Source: Herbiconiux sp. SALV-R1 (GTDB lineage: Bacteria > Actinomycetota > Actinomycetes > Actinomycetales > Microbacteriaceae). Taken from it: a stretch of DNA of 64,000 nt. The stretch is from positions 2,728,001-2,792,000 of the forward strand of contig NZ_CP053344.1 of assembly GCF_013113715.1 (NCBI RefSeq). The letters run 5' to 3'. Below the pieces are notes generated by a model. The model searched no databases. It was not told the origin of the DNA and saw nothing but the letters and a program-made list of their open reading frames with translations. The translations under genes and the position numbers were made by a program. Every line of letters begins with the position of its first letter. Position 1 is the stretch's first letter. Shown one piece after another: positions 7,885-16,343 of the stretch.

Positions 7885-9177
7885 TTACTCGATGCGCTCG
7901 GCGACGAGGGGGGCTTCGCCCGCGTAGTCGGTGGGGGCGCCGATGGCGTAGGCGCCCTCGAGGGAGTCGAGGGCGCGGGCGAAGCGGGAGGCGTCGTCGG
8001 CGGAGAGGGTGAAGAGGGGCTGCCCCTCGACGACGTGGTCGCCGGGCTTGGCGTGCAGGTCGATGCCGGCGGCGTGCTGCACGGGGTCTTGGGCGCGAGC
8101 GCGGCCGGCCCCGAGGCGCCAGGCGGCGATGCCGAAGGCGAGCGCGTCTTGGCGCAGCAGCACGCCCGAGCGCGGCGCGAGCACCGTCTCGGTCTCGCGC
8201 GCCACCGGCAGCGGTGCGGTGGGGTCGCCGCCCTGCGCGCGGATGACGCGGTTCCACGAGTCCATGGCCCGCCCGTCGCGCAGCGCCTCGGCGACGTCGG
8301 CGTCGGGCTGCCCCGCGAGCCGCAGCATCTCGGTGGCGAGCGCGACCGTCAGTTCGACCACGTCGGCGGGGCCGCCGCCCTGCAGCACCTCGACCGACTC
8401 GCGCACCTCGTTGGCGTTGCCGATCGCGAGCCCGAGCGGCGTGTTCATGTTCGTCAGCAGCGCCGTGGTGCGCACGCCGGCGTCGTTGCCGAGGTCGACC
8501 ATGGTGCGGGCGAGCTCGCGCGAGAGGTCGATGTCCTGCATGAACGCGCCGGAGCCGAACTTCACGTCGAGCACGAGCGAGTCGGTGCCCTCGGCGATCT
8601 TCTTCGACATGATCGACGAGGCGATGAGCGGGATGGCCTCGACCGTGCCGGTGATGTCGCGCAGCGCGTAGAGCTTCTTGTCGGCGGGGGCGAGCCCGGA
8701 ACCGGCGGCGCAGATGACGCCGTTCACCGAGGCGAGCTGGGCGAAGATCTCCTCGTTGCTGAGCGACGCCCGCCACCCCGGAATCGACTCGAGCTTATCG
8801 AGCGTGCCCCCCGTGTGCCCGAGCCCGCGGCCCGAGAGCTGGGGCACCGCCACGCCGAAGGCGGCGACCAGAGGCATCAGCGGCAGGGTGATCTTGTCGC
8901 CCACACCGCCGGTCGAGTGCTTGTCGACGGTCGGCTTGCCGAGGCCGGAGAAGTCCATCCGCTCCCCCGATGCGATCATCGCGAGCGTGAGGTCACGGAT
9001 CTCGTCGCGCGACATGCCGTTCAGCACGATCGCCATCGCGAGCGCCGCCATCTGCTCGTCGGCGACGTAGCCGCGCGTGTAGGCGTCGATCAGCCAGTCG
9101 ATCTCGGCGGTGCTGAGCGTGCCGTGGTCGCGCTTGGTGCGGATGAGGTCGACGACGTCGAACTTCTCGGTGGCCAT
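7885..9177 (-). CDS. deoA: thymidine phosphorylase
   Basis: 430 residues, the usual size. Diagnostic motifs are DLIRTKRDHGTLSTAEI at the start, SGLGKPTVDKHSTGGVGDK (phosphate-binding loop), SGRGLGHTGGTLDKLESIPG and SSIMSKKIAEGTDSLVLDVK, with the C-terminal alpha/beta domain carrying DDASRFARALD. The enzyme splits thymidine (and deoxyuridine) with phosphate to base and deoxyribose-1-phosphate. It is the last gene of the minus-strand nucleoside import and salvage run, 91 bases after cdd. The pyrimidine nucleosides released by cdd are its substrates. Confidence 0.95.
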   Translation of the reverse strand: MATEKFDVVDLIRTKRDHGTLSTAEIDWLIDAYTRGYVADEQMAALAMAIVLNGMSRDEIRDLTLAMIASGERMDFSGLGKPTVDKHSTGGVGDKITLPLMPLVAAFGVAVPQLSGRGLGHTGGTLDKLESIPGWRASLSNEEIFAQLASVNGVICAAGSGLAPADKKLYALRDITGTVEAIPLIASSIMSKKIAEGTDSLVLDVKFGSGAFMQDIDLSRELARTMVDLGNDAGVRTTALLTNMNTPLGLAIGNANEVRESVEVLQGGGPADVVELTVALATEMLRLAGQPDADVAEALRDGRAMDSWNRVIRAQGGDPTAPLPVARETETVLAPRSGVLLRQDALAFGIAAWRLGAGRARAQDPVQHAAGIDLHAKPGDHVVEGQPLFTLSADDASRFARALDSLEGAYAIGAPTDYAGEAPLVAERIE

Positions 9178-9268
9178 GATGCGGTGGTTCCTTACTTCTC
9201 AGCGACGACGGTGCCGGATGCGGCAGCGACGATGGTGACGGATGCGCGGCGGCGACAGCCAGGAGCCC

Positions 9269-9712
9269 CTACGAGCCCCCGCCCTCCCGGTACTCCACGA
9301 GCGTGCGCGGCCCGAACGCATCGGGAATGACCTCGTCGATCGTCTTGATCCCCGACACCGTCTCCAGCAGCATCCCCTCGGCGGAGTGCTCGAACAGCAG
9401 CTGCCGACACCGCCCGCACGGCATGAGCGCCCCGCCGTTGCCGTCGACGCAGGTGAAGGCGACGAGCTTGCCGCCGCCCGTCATCATGAGCGTCGACACC
9501 AGGGTGCACTCGGCACACAGGGTCAGCCCGTACGACGCGTTCTCGACGTTGCACCCGGAGATCACGCGCCCGTCGTCGACGATCGCGGCAACCCCCACGG
9601 GGAAGTTCGAGTACGGCACGTACGCCTTCGTCATCGCGTCGAGCGCGACCGCGCGCAACGCGTCCCAGTCGACGGCTCCGGATGCGGACGCAGCCTCCAT
9701 AGAAGAACTCAC
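9269..9712 (-). CDS. cdd: cytidine deaminase
   Basis: 147 residues from the GTG at 9712. The SD sequence AGGAGG (complement of 9718-9723) is five bases away, while the preceding GTG at 9715 is too close. Zinc-site motifs are clear: NVENASYGLTLCAECTL with the catalytic Glu and first Cys, and MPCGRCRQLLFE with the other two Cys. VPYSNFPVGVAA near the start is typical of the homotetrameric type. It converts cytidine and deoxycytidine to uridine and deoxyuridine. Its ribosome site overlaps the stop codon of the upstream permease, so translation is likely coupled to the importer. Confidence 0.94.
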   Translation of the reverse strand: MSSSMEAASASGAVDWDALRAVALDAMTKAYVPYSNFPVGVAAIVDDGRVISGCNVENASYGLTLCAECTLVSTLMMTGGGKLVAFTCVDGNGGALMPCGRCRQLLFEHSAEGMLLETVSGIKTIDEVIPDAFGPRTLVEYREGGGS

Positions 9713-9721
9713 CACGGCCTC

Positions 9722-11065
9722 CTAAGACCCGACGTACGGTCGACCGGCCGCAGCCGGCCCGCGCACGCGACCGACGAGCCCCGCCACGGCGAAGATCGTC
9801 ACCACGTACGGCAGCATGAGCATGAACTCCGACGGCACCGGCGAGCCGATGATGCCGAGCACGTTCTGCAGGTTCGACGCGAAGCCGAACAGCAACGCGG
9901 CGAGGGTGGCGCGGATGGGATCCCACCGCCCGAAGATCACCGCCGCGAGCGCGATGTAACCGGCACCCGCCGTCATCTCCTTGTTGAACGCACCCACCGA
10001 GCCGAGCGTGAAGTACGCCCCGCCGAGGCCGGCGATGGCGCCTGCGAGCGCCACGTTCCAGAACCGGGTGGCGTTCACCTTGATGCCCACGGTGTCGGCG
10101 GCTTGCGGATGCTCGCCCACGGCCCGCACCCGCAGACCCCACTTGGTCTTGAACAGCCCGTAGAACACCACGGCCACCGCGATGTACATGAGGTACACGA
10201 CGATCGTCTGCCGGAACAGGGTGGGCCCGATGATCGGGATCTCCGACAGCAGCGGGATGGGGATGCGGTCGAACCGGGTGGGCGAGTTGAGCACCTCGGG
10301 GTCGGCCGTCAGCACCTTCGAGTAGAGGAAGGAGGTGAGGCCGGTGACGAGCACGTTGAGCACAACGCCGACGATCACCTGGTCGACCAGGTACTTGATC
10401 GAGAACGCGGCGAGCACGTACGACACGAGCGTTCCCGCGACCACGGCGCCGATGAGCCCCACGAACGGGTTGCCCGTCACCGAGGCGATGACCGCCGAGG
10501 CGAAGGCGCCGGCGAGCAGCTGACCCTCGATGGCGACGTTCACCACGCCGACGCGCTCGGAGATGACGCCGCCCATGGCACCGAAGATGAGCGGCACCGA
10601 GAGCGACACCGTTCCGATGAGGAGACCGGGAACCGGGATGGTCTGCCCCGCCGACGCCCAGGTGAGGAAGGCGACGAGGAACAGCACCGCGAACACCGCG
10701 ATGAGCCACAGCCGCACCTTGCGCCCGCTCCACACGAGCCACGCCGAGAGCGCCGCGAGCAGCACGAGCACGATCGAGATGACGATGCCGGTGGCCCGGG
10801 TGGGCAGCACGACCTCGGGGAGCTGGATGAGGTCGGAGTCGGTCGACAGCCGGAACGTCGACTCGCCGTCGCGCCCGAAGGCGATGAACAGGATGATGGC
10901 GCCGATCGCGAAGATGCCGAAGGCGATGGGAGCCTTCCAGCTCTTCACGGTGACGGTCGCGAGCGCCTCGCCGGTCGCATCCGGGTGGTTGTGCTCGGTG
11001 GGGGGAAGCCCGCCGGTGGGCGCGAGGTTGCTCGATGCCACGTTGCCGATGCCGGAGTCGCTCAT
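9722..11065 (-). CDS. nucleoside ABC transporter permease (YufQ/NupC type)
   Basis: 447 residues with about ten hydrophobic segments and the BPD_transp_2 (branched-chain/BMP) signature: GAMGGVISERVGVVNVAIEG and VRAVGEHPQAADTVGIKVN. An extended N-terminal half (two membrane segments in the first 150 residues) goes beyond the usual size of about 320. The C-terminal NVLGIIGSPVPSEFMLMLPY matches the family. It forms the importer channel with the 11062 permease and the 12354 ATPase. A four-base ATGA overlap with the upstream permease gene shows coupling. The substrate (nucleosides) is inferred from BMP proteins, cdd and deoA. Confidence 0.9.
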   Translation of the reverse strand: MSDSGIGNVASSNLAPTGGLPPTEHNHPDATGEALATVTVKSWKAPIAFGIFAIGAIILFIAFGRDGESTFRLSTDSDLIQLPEVVLPTRATGIVISIVLVLLAALSAWLVWSGRKVRLWLIAVFAVLFLVAFLTWASAGQTIPVPGLLIGTVSLSVPLIFGAMGGVISERVGVVNVAIEGQLLAGAFASAVIASVTGNPFVGLIGAVVAGTLVSYVLAAFSIKYLVDQVIVGVVLNVLVTGLTSFLYSKVLTADPEVLNSPTRFDRIPIPLLSEIPIIGPTLFRQTIVVYLMYIAVAVVFYGLFKTKWGLRVRAVGEHPQAADTVGIKVNATRFWNVALAGAIAGLGGAYFTLGSVGAFNKEMTAGAGYIALAAVIFGRWDPIRATLAALLFGFASNLQNVLGIIGSPVPSEFMLMLPYVVTIFAVAGLVGRVRGPAAAGRPYVGS

Positions 11066-12357
11066 TTCGCCACCGCCTCACGGTTCGCAGCCACGACAGG
11101 CATTTTGGGGGCCTTCGGCTTCTTCGGCTTCGACGGGTCGGGCAACCGGAACACGGTGCGGATGAGCGGCGGAGCCGCGATGAACAGCACGATGAGCGAC
11201 TGCACCACGAGCACGATGTCGATCGGGATGCCCTGCGAGGCCTGCATGGCGAAGCCTCCGGCCTTGAACGCACCGAACAGGATGCCGGCGATGAAGATGC
11301 CCCACGGCTTCGAGCGCCCGAGGAGCGCCACCGTGATGGCGTCGAAGCCGATGCCGGCGTCGATGCCCGAGCTGAAGCCCGTCGTGACGGTGCCGAGCAC
11401 CTGCGAGACGCCGGCGAGACCGACCAACGCACCCGAGATGACCATCGCGTACACGTACATGTTCTTCACGTTGATGCCGGCGACGCGAGCAGCGTTCGGG
11501 TTGATGCCGACGGCGCGGAACTTGAAGCCGAGCGAGGAGCGGTTGAGCAGCCACCAGACGAACACCGTGGCAAGGATCACAAGGATGAAGCCGAAGTGCA
11601 GGTTGAACTGCGGCCCGAGCAGGTCGGGGAAGACCGCCGTCGAATCGATGGGCGGCGACTTCGGGTTGTTCGACCCCGGCGCCTGCAGCACGGGGGTGCG
11701 CAGGAGGAACGACACCAGGTAGAACGCGACGTAGTTGAGCATGATCGTGACGATCACCTCGTGCGCTCCCGTTCGTGCCTTGAGGAAGCCTGCGATGCCG
11801 CCCCAGATTCCACCTCCGACGAGGCCGGCGATGACGGCGAGAACCATGTGCAGGCCCCACGGCAGGTGCAGGGTGAAGCCCACCCATCCCGCGCAGGCGG
11901 CGGCGATGAGCATCTGACCGCGACCACCGATGTTGAACATGCCGACCCGGAACGCGAGCCCGACACCGAGGCCGGCCGCGATGAGCGGCGTGGCGAAGGT
12001 GAGCGTCTCGGTGATCGGCTTGATCTGCTGCACGAAGTCGGGCCGGTTCGGGTTGATCACGGCACCCTGGAAGAGGGCGACGTAGGCGCCGGAGACGGCC
12101 TTCCAGATCTCGGCGAAGGTGTCGCCGGGGCGTGCGAAGAAGTACGCCGAGGCCTTCTGCACGTTCTCGTCGGTGAGCGCGATGAGGATGCCGCCCGCCA
12201 CCATGGCGAGCACCACGGCGAGGATCGAGATCATCACCGAGCCGCCGATGATCTCGTTGAAGGTCTGGCGCCAGCGCGACGGCGGCTCGACCCCCGGCTG
12301 CGCGGAGGGCTGCACCGCGCCCGGGTTCGAGGCGGGCGTGGTGGTGGTGTCGCTCAC
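11062..12357 (-). CDS. nucleoside ABC transporter permease (YufP/NupB type)
   Basis: 431 residues. A first membrane segment near residue 40 (SVMISILAVVLAMVAGGILIA) is followed by a periplasmic-side loop and about eight more segments. Family motifs are FRVGMFNIGGRGQMLIAA, VTIMLNYVAFYLV and FRAVGINPNAARVAGINVK. The C-terminus is basic and Pro/Lys-rich. It pairs with the 9722 permease in one importer. Starts and stops overlap by four bases with the genes on both sides, the pattern of a tightly coupled operon. Confidence 0.92.
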   Translation of the reverse strand: MSDTTTTPASNPGAVQPSAQPGVEPPSRWRQTFNEIIGGSVMISILAVVLAMVAGGILIALTDENVQKASAYFFARPGDTFAEIWKAVSGAYVALFQGAVINPNRPDFVQQIKPITETLTFATPLIAAGLGVGLAFRVGMFNIGGRGQMLIAAACAGWVGFTLHLPWGLHMVLAVIAGLVGGGIWGGIAGFLKARTGAHEVIVTIMLNYVAFYLVSFLLRTPVLQAPGSNNPKSPPIDSTAVFPDLLGPQFNLHFGFILVILATVFVWWLLNRSSLGFKFRAVGINPNAARVAGINVKNMYVYAMVISGALVGLAGVSQVLGTVTTGFSSGIDAGIGFDAITVALLGRSKPWGIFIAGILFGAFKAGGFAMQASQGIPIDIVLVVQSLIVLFIAAPPLIRTVFRLPDPSKPKKPKAPKMPVVAANREAVAK

Positions 12358-13883
12358 GCGGCCGTTCCTTCCAGGTCGATGCCGGCGGGCACTTCGCCCG
12401 CCATCATGAGGCCGAGCACGTCGCGCGGGGTGTCGCCCGGCACGATGCCGACGATGGTGCCCCGGTACATCACCGCGATGCGGTCGGCGAGCGCGACGAC
12501 CTCGTCGAGCTCGGTCGAGACCACGATCACGGGAACGCCCTCGTCGCGGGTGGCGACGATGCGCTTGTGCACGAACTCGATGGAGCCCACGTCGATGCCG
12601 CGGGTGGGCTGGGCTGCCATGAACAGTCGCAGCTCGCGGGAGAGCTCGCGGGCGAGCACGACCTTCTGCTGGTTTCCGCCGGAGAGGCGGCCCACGGGCG
12701 TCTCGATGCCCTGCGAGCGCACGTCGAACTCCTTCGACTTCTCCTCGGCGAAGCCGCGCAGGAACGACAGCTGCAGGCCGCCGCCCTTCACGAACGGTGC
12801 CCCGTCGGAGCGGTCGAGCATGAGGTTCTCGGCGATGGTGAACTCGCCGACCAGCCCGTCTTCCTTGCGGTCTTCGGGAACGAAGCCGACGCCGGCGTCG
12901 AGCACCTTCCGCACCGAGAGGCCGCGCAGCGACTTGCCGTCGAGCGTGATCTCGCCCGTCACGCGCGGCTGCAGGCCCATGAGCGCCTCGGTGAGCTCGG
13001 TCTGCCCGTTGCCCTGCACTCCCGCTATGGCGACGATCTCGCCGGCCTTCACGTCGAACGACACGTCGTTCACGACGAGCTGACCGCGCGGGTCGATGAC
13101 CGAGAGGTTCGACACGACGAGGGCGGGGGCACCCGGATGCGCGGGCTCCTTGTGCACGGTGAGCTCCACCGCGCGGCCCACCATGAGCGAGGCGAGCTCG
13201 GCATTGGTCGCGGTCGGCGACGCCTCGCCGACCACCTTGCCGAGCCGGATGACGGTGATGCGGTCGGCGACCTCGCGGACCTCGCGCAGCTTGTGGGTGA
13301 TGAACACGATCGAGGTGCCCGACTCCTTGAGCTGACGCATGATCTGCATCAGTTCGTCGGTCTCCTGCGGGGTGAGCACCGCGGTGGGCTCGTCGAACAC
13401 GAGCACGCGTGCGTCGCGCGAGAGGGCCTTGATGATCTCGACCCGCTGCTGCACGCCGACGGGCAGATCGTCGACCAGCGCATCCGGATCGACGTCGAAA
13501 CCGAATCTGTCGCTGATCTCGCGCACCCGCTTGCGGGCCGCCGCGAGGTCGAGCCGGCCGGCGAAGCCGGTCTGCTCGTGGCCGAGCATCACGTTCTCGG
13601 CGACCGTGAACACCGGGATGAGCATGAAGTGCTGGTGCACCATGCCGATGCCGGCGGCCATGGCGTCGCCGGGGCCGGAGAAGTGCTGGACCACGTCGTC
13701 GAGCACGATCTCGCCCTCGTCGGCCTGGTACAGGCCGTAGAGCACGTTCATGAGGGTGGACTTGCCTGCGCCGTTCTCGCCGAGCAGGCAGTGGATCTCA
13801 CCGGGCTCGACGGTGAGGTCGATGTGATCGTTGGCGGTGAGGGCACCGAATCGCTTCGTGATGCCCCTGAGTTCGAGCTTCAT
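12354..13883 (-). CDS. nucleoside ABC transporter ATPase, two nucleotide-binding domains (YufO/NupA type)
   Basis: About 509 residues with tandem ABC domains, as in ribose, galactose and BMP importers. The first domain has Walker A GENGAGKST near residue 35, an ABC signature region (VGVQQRVEIIKAL) and Walker B VLVFDEPTAVL. The second has a degenerate Walker A region (AGVQGNGQTELTEAL), signature LSGGNQQKVVLAREL and an altered Walker B end (AAQPTRGIDVG). ATG 13883 is preferred to an in-frame TTG at 13892 because GAAGG lies just upstream. It hydrolyses ATP to drive nucleoside uptake and overlaps the permease gene by four bases. Confidence 0.93.
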   Translation of the reverse strand: MKLELRGITKRFGALTANDHIDLTVEPGEIHCLLGENGAGKSTLMNVLYGLYQADEGEIVLDDVVQHFSGPGDAMAAGIGMVHQHFMLIPVFTVAENVMLGHEQTGFAGRLDLAAARKRVREISDRFGFDVDPDALVDDLPVGVQQRVEIIKALSRDARVLVFDEPTAVLTPQETDELMQIMRQLKESGTSIVFITHKLREVREVADRITVIRLGKVVGEASPTATNAELASLMVGRAVELTVHKEPAHPGAPALVVSNLSVIDPRGQLVVNDVSFDVKAGEIVAIAGVQGNGQTELTEALMGLQPRVTGEITLDGKSLRGLSVRKVLDAGVGFVPEDRKEDGLVGEFTIAENLMLDRSDGAPFVKGGGLQLSFLRGFAEEKSKEFDVRSQGIETPVGRLSGGNQQKVVLARELSRELRLFMAAQPTRGIDVGSIEFVHKRIVATRDEGVPVIVVSTELDEVVALADRIAVMYRGTIVGIVPGDTPRDVLGLMMAGEVPAGIDLEGTAA

Positions 13884-13936
13884 AGCCTTCAATCTACCTA
13901 TTCCACGAGGGAGTCCATTAAGTGAAAGAGGCCGGA

Positions 13937-13984
13937 GGAACCAGCTGCGCTGGTCCCCCCGACCGTGAGCGTTCCGTGGAACGC
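13937..13984 (-). terminator. double hairpin after the BMP lipoprotein gene
   Basis: Two stem-loops lie between the BMP gene stop (13991) and the ATPase start: GCGTTCC/GGAACGC (13969-13984) and ACCAGC/GCTGGT with a three-base loop (13940-13954). Neither has a clear T tract. Such hairpins after a binding-protein gene usually protect the upstream message or attenuate transcription so that the binding protein exceeds the membrane parts. That role is inferred. Confidence 0.5.
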
Positions 13985-13990
13985 AGGGTG

Positions 13991-15073
13991 TTACGGGGTC
14001 GAGGGCGACTCGACCTTGATGGTGCCGTCGATGATGCCGGCCTTGATGGTGTCGAGCTCACCCTGCAGGTCGGGCGAGACCTTGCTCTCGAAGTCGTGGA
14101 ACGGAGCGATGCCGACGCCGTCGTTCTCGAGGGTGCCCACGAACGGGGTGGCGTCGAAGTTGCCCGCGGCGGCCGAGTCGACCACGTCGACCACGCCGGC
14201 CTTGACGCCCTTCATCACCGAGGTGAGGAAGAGGTCTTTCAGGTCGGTGGCGGTCTCGTAGTTGTCGGAGTCGACACCGATCAGCGCGATCTCCTTGCCG
14301 GAGTCGCGGATGGCCTCACCGGCGGAGAGGAAGATCGGTCCACCGACGGGGAGGATGACGTCGGCGCCCTGGTCGATCAGACCCTGCGCGGCGGTCTTGG
14401 CCTCGACACCGGCGGCGAAGCCACCCGTGAAGACACCGGTCTGGCCCGCGACGTCCCAGCCGATGGCCTTGACGGAGGTGCCCTTCTGCTGGTTGTAGTA
14501 GTTCACGCCGTCGACGAAGCCGTCCATGAAGATGGTGACCGACGGGATCTGCATGCCGCCGAAGGTGCCGACGGTGCCGCTCTTGGAGTAGCTCGCCGCG
14601 GTGTAGCCCGCGAGGAACGCGGCCTGGGCGGTGTCGAACACGATGGGCTTGACGTTGTCGGCCTCGATCGACGAGTCGTCGATGATGGAGAACTCGACGT
14701 CGGGGTTCGCCTCGGCGGCGGCCTTGGTGGCGTCGGCGAGGAGGAAGCCGACGGAGATGATGAGGTTGCAGTTGCCGGCGACCAGCTGGTCGATGTTCGG
14801 GCCGAAGTCGGTGTCGGCCGAGCTCTCGACGGTCACCGGGTCGACGCCGAGGGCGTCAGCGGCCTCGACGAGGCCCTCGTAACCGGCCTGGTTGAACGAC
14901 TTGTCGTCGAAACCGCCCGAGTCGGAGACCATGCAGGGGATGAAGTCGCTGGATGCCTCGCCCGAGCTGGTGGATGCGGTGTCCGACGGAGCGGATGCGC
15001 AACCGGCCAGAAGAGCGGCCACCCCGAGGGTGGCGAAGCCGGCGAGACCCGCGCGGCGCAGTGTGATGCTCAA
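13991..15073 (-). CDS. BMP family nucleoside-binding lipoprotein
   Basis: 360 residues from a TTG at 15073, which has GGAGG five bases upstream. Further in-frame codons upstream lack a ribosome site. A lipoprotein signal ends in the lipobox LLAGC with lipidated Cys 25. The mature protein follows the BMP / PnrA fold: GGFDDKSFNQAGYEGL, LIISVGFLLADATKAAAEANP, FLAGYTAASYSKSGTVGTFGG and PSVTIFMDGFVDGVNYYN. These proteins bind purine or pyrimidine nucleosides outside the membrane and hand them to the permeases. It is the first gene of the transporter run and has a near-duplicate upstream at 15247. Confidence 0.93.
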   Translation of the reverse strand: MSITLRRAGLAGFATLGVAALLAGCASAPSDTASTSSGEASSDFIPCMVSDSGGFDDKSFNQAGYEGLVEAADALGVDPVTVESSADTDFGPNIDQLVAGNCNLIISVGFLLADATKAAAEANPDVEFSIIDDSSIEADNVKPIVFDTAQAAFLAGYTAASYSKSGTVGTFGGMQIPSVTIFMDGFVDGVNYYNQQKGTSVKAIGWDVAGQTGVFTGGFAAGVEAKTAAQGLIDQGADVILPVGGPIFLSAGEAIRDSGKEIALIGVDSDNYETATDLKDLFLTSVMKGVKAGVVDVVDSAAAGNFDATPFVGTLENDGVGIAPFHDFESKVSPDLQGELDTIKAGIIDGTIKVESPSTP

Positions 15074-15246
15074 GTTGTCCTCCAAGATGCCGCCCTGCAA
15101 GGTTCGCAGGGGCTGTGTGCGAGCAACGTTACTAAATATGACGCCCCAGGACAGGGGACATCCGTCTTCGGGTCGCAAGCGTTACAAAGCCGCGACCACG
15201 CCGTAATCTCCACGAAATGTCCACCGGCCGGCGATGAAACAGCAGG

Positions 15247-16323
15247 TCAGGGGGCTGACGGCGACTCCACGACGATCTCGCCCGACTCGATCTTCGCGGT
15301 GAGGGCGTCGAGCTCGGCGGAGAGCTCGGCGCTCACCGAGGAGGCGAGGTCGTGGAAGGGTGCGAGCGCCACTCCCCCGTTCTCGAGCGTGCCCACGAAC
15401 GGGTCGGAGCTGAAGCTGCCGTCGATGTCGTCGCCGACGATCTCGACGACTGCGTCGCCGGTGTTCTTCATCACGCTGGTCAGCACGATCGGTCGGTACT
15501 GGGCGGGGAGCGTCTCGTAGCCGTCGTTGTCGACCCAGATGAGCGACACGTTCCCGGCCTCGAGGGCCGCGGCCGCCGCCCCCTCGCCGACCTGACCCGC
15601 GACGGGGAGGATGACGTCGGCACCCTGGTCGATGAAGCCCTGGGTCACGGTCTTGCCCTTGTTGATGTCTTCGAAGTCGCCCGTGAACACGCCGTCTTGC
15701 GCGGCCTTGTCCCACCCCAGGGCGCGCACCGAGGTGCCGTGCGCGGCGTTGTAGGCGGCGACACCGTCGACGAAGCCGTCCATGAACAGGGTGACGGGAG
15801 GCTGGTTGCCGCCGCCGAAGGTGGCGACCGTTCCCGTCTTCGAGGTGCCCGCCGCGAGGTAGCCGGCGAGGTACGACGCCTGCGCGGTGTCGAACAGGAT
15901 CGGCTTGACGTTCGGCGCGGTCACCGTCTCGTCGACGATGGCGAAGTGCACGTCGGGGTGCGACGCCGCCTCCTCGGTGGTGGCGTCGGCGAGCTCGTAG
16001 CCGACCGTGAGCACGAAGCCGCAGCCGCTGTCGACGGCCTGGGTGACGTTCGGCGCGAGGTCGGTCTCCGCGGTCGAGACGAGCACCTGCGCGTCGATGC
16101 CGAACTCGTCTTGAGCGCGCTCGAGACCCTCCCAGCTCGACTGGTTGAACGAGCGGTCTTCGAGGCCGCCGGAGTTCGTCACCATCCGGGCGCAGTAGTC
16201 GCTCGCCGCGCCGGTCGGCTCCCCGGTGTTCGTGGGGGCGTCGGCACAGCCCGCGAGGGCGAGGGCCACGGTACCGGCGACAAGGCCGCCGAGCAGTCGG
16301 GTTCGTCGAGGCGAGAGCGTCAT
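15247..16323 (-). CDS. second BMP family nucleoside-binding lipoprotein (paralogue)
   Basis: 358 residues with lipobox ALAGC (Cys 26) and the same BMP motifs as its neighbour: GGLEDRSFNQSSWEGL, FVLTVGYELADATTEEAASHP, SYLAGYLAAGTSKTGTVATFGG and PVTLFMDGFVDGVAAYN. The two share gene order, length and most motifs, so a tandem duplication is likely. Ligand-loop residues differ, which may give another nucleoside range. The 173 bases between the two genes (15074-15246) hold no gene and contain the AT-richer stretch CTAAATATG, a possible promoter for the 13991 gene. No third transporter is present, so both proteins probably serve one importer. Confidence 0.92.
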   Translation of the reverse strand: MTLSPRRTRLLGGLVAGTVALALAGCADAPTNTGEPTGAASDYCARMVTNSGGLEDRSFNQSSWEGLERAQDEFGIDAQVLVSTAETDLAPNVTQAVDSGCGFVLTVGYELADATTEEAASHPDVHFAIVDETVTAPNVKPILFDTAQASYLAGYLAAGTSKTGTVATFGGGNQPPVTLFMDGFVDGVAAYNAAHGTSVRALGWDKAAQDGVFTGDFEDINKGKTVTQGFIDQGADVILPVAGQVGEGAAAAALEAGNVSLIWVDNDGYETLPAQYRPIVLTSVMKNTGDAVVEIVGDDIDGSFSSDPFVGTLENGGVALAPFHDLASSVSAELSAELDALTAKIESGEIVVESPSAP

Positions 16324-16343
16324 GCGACGAGTCTAGGGCGACT

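Noticed and set aside
9192-11722. Long open frames antisense to the nucleoside permeases and cdd
   Set aside because: Products are Arg- or His/Glu-rich with no domain, a known artefact of GC-rich coding DNA; the opposite-strand proteins have clear motifs.
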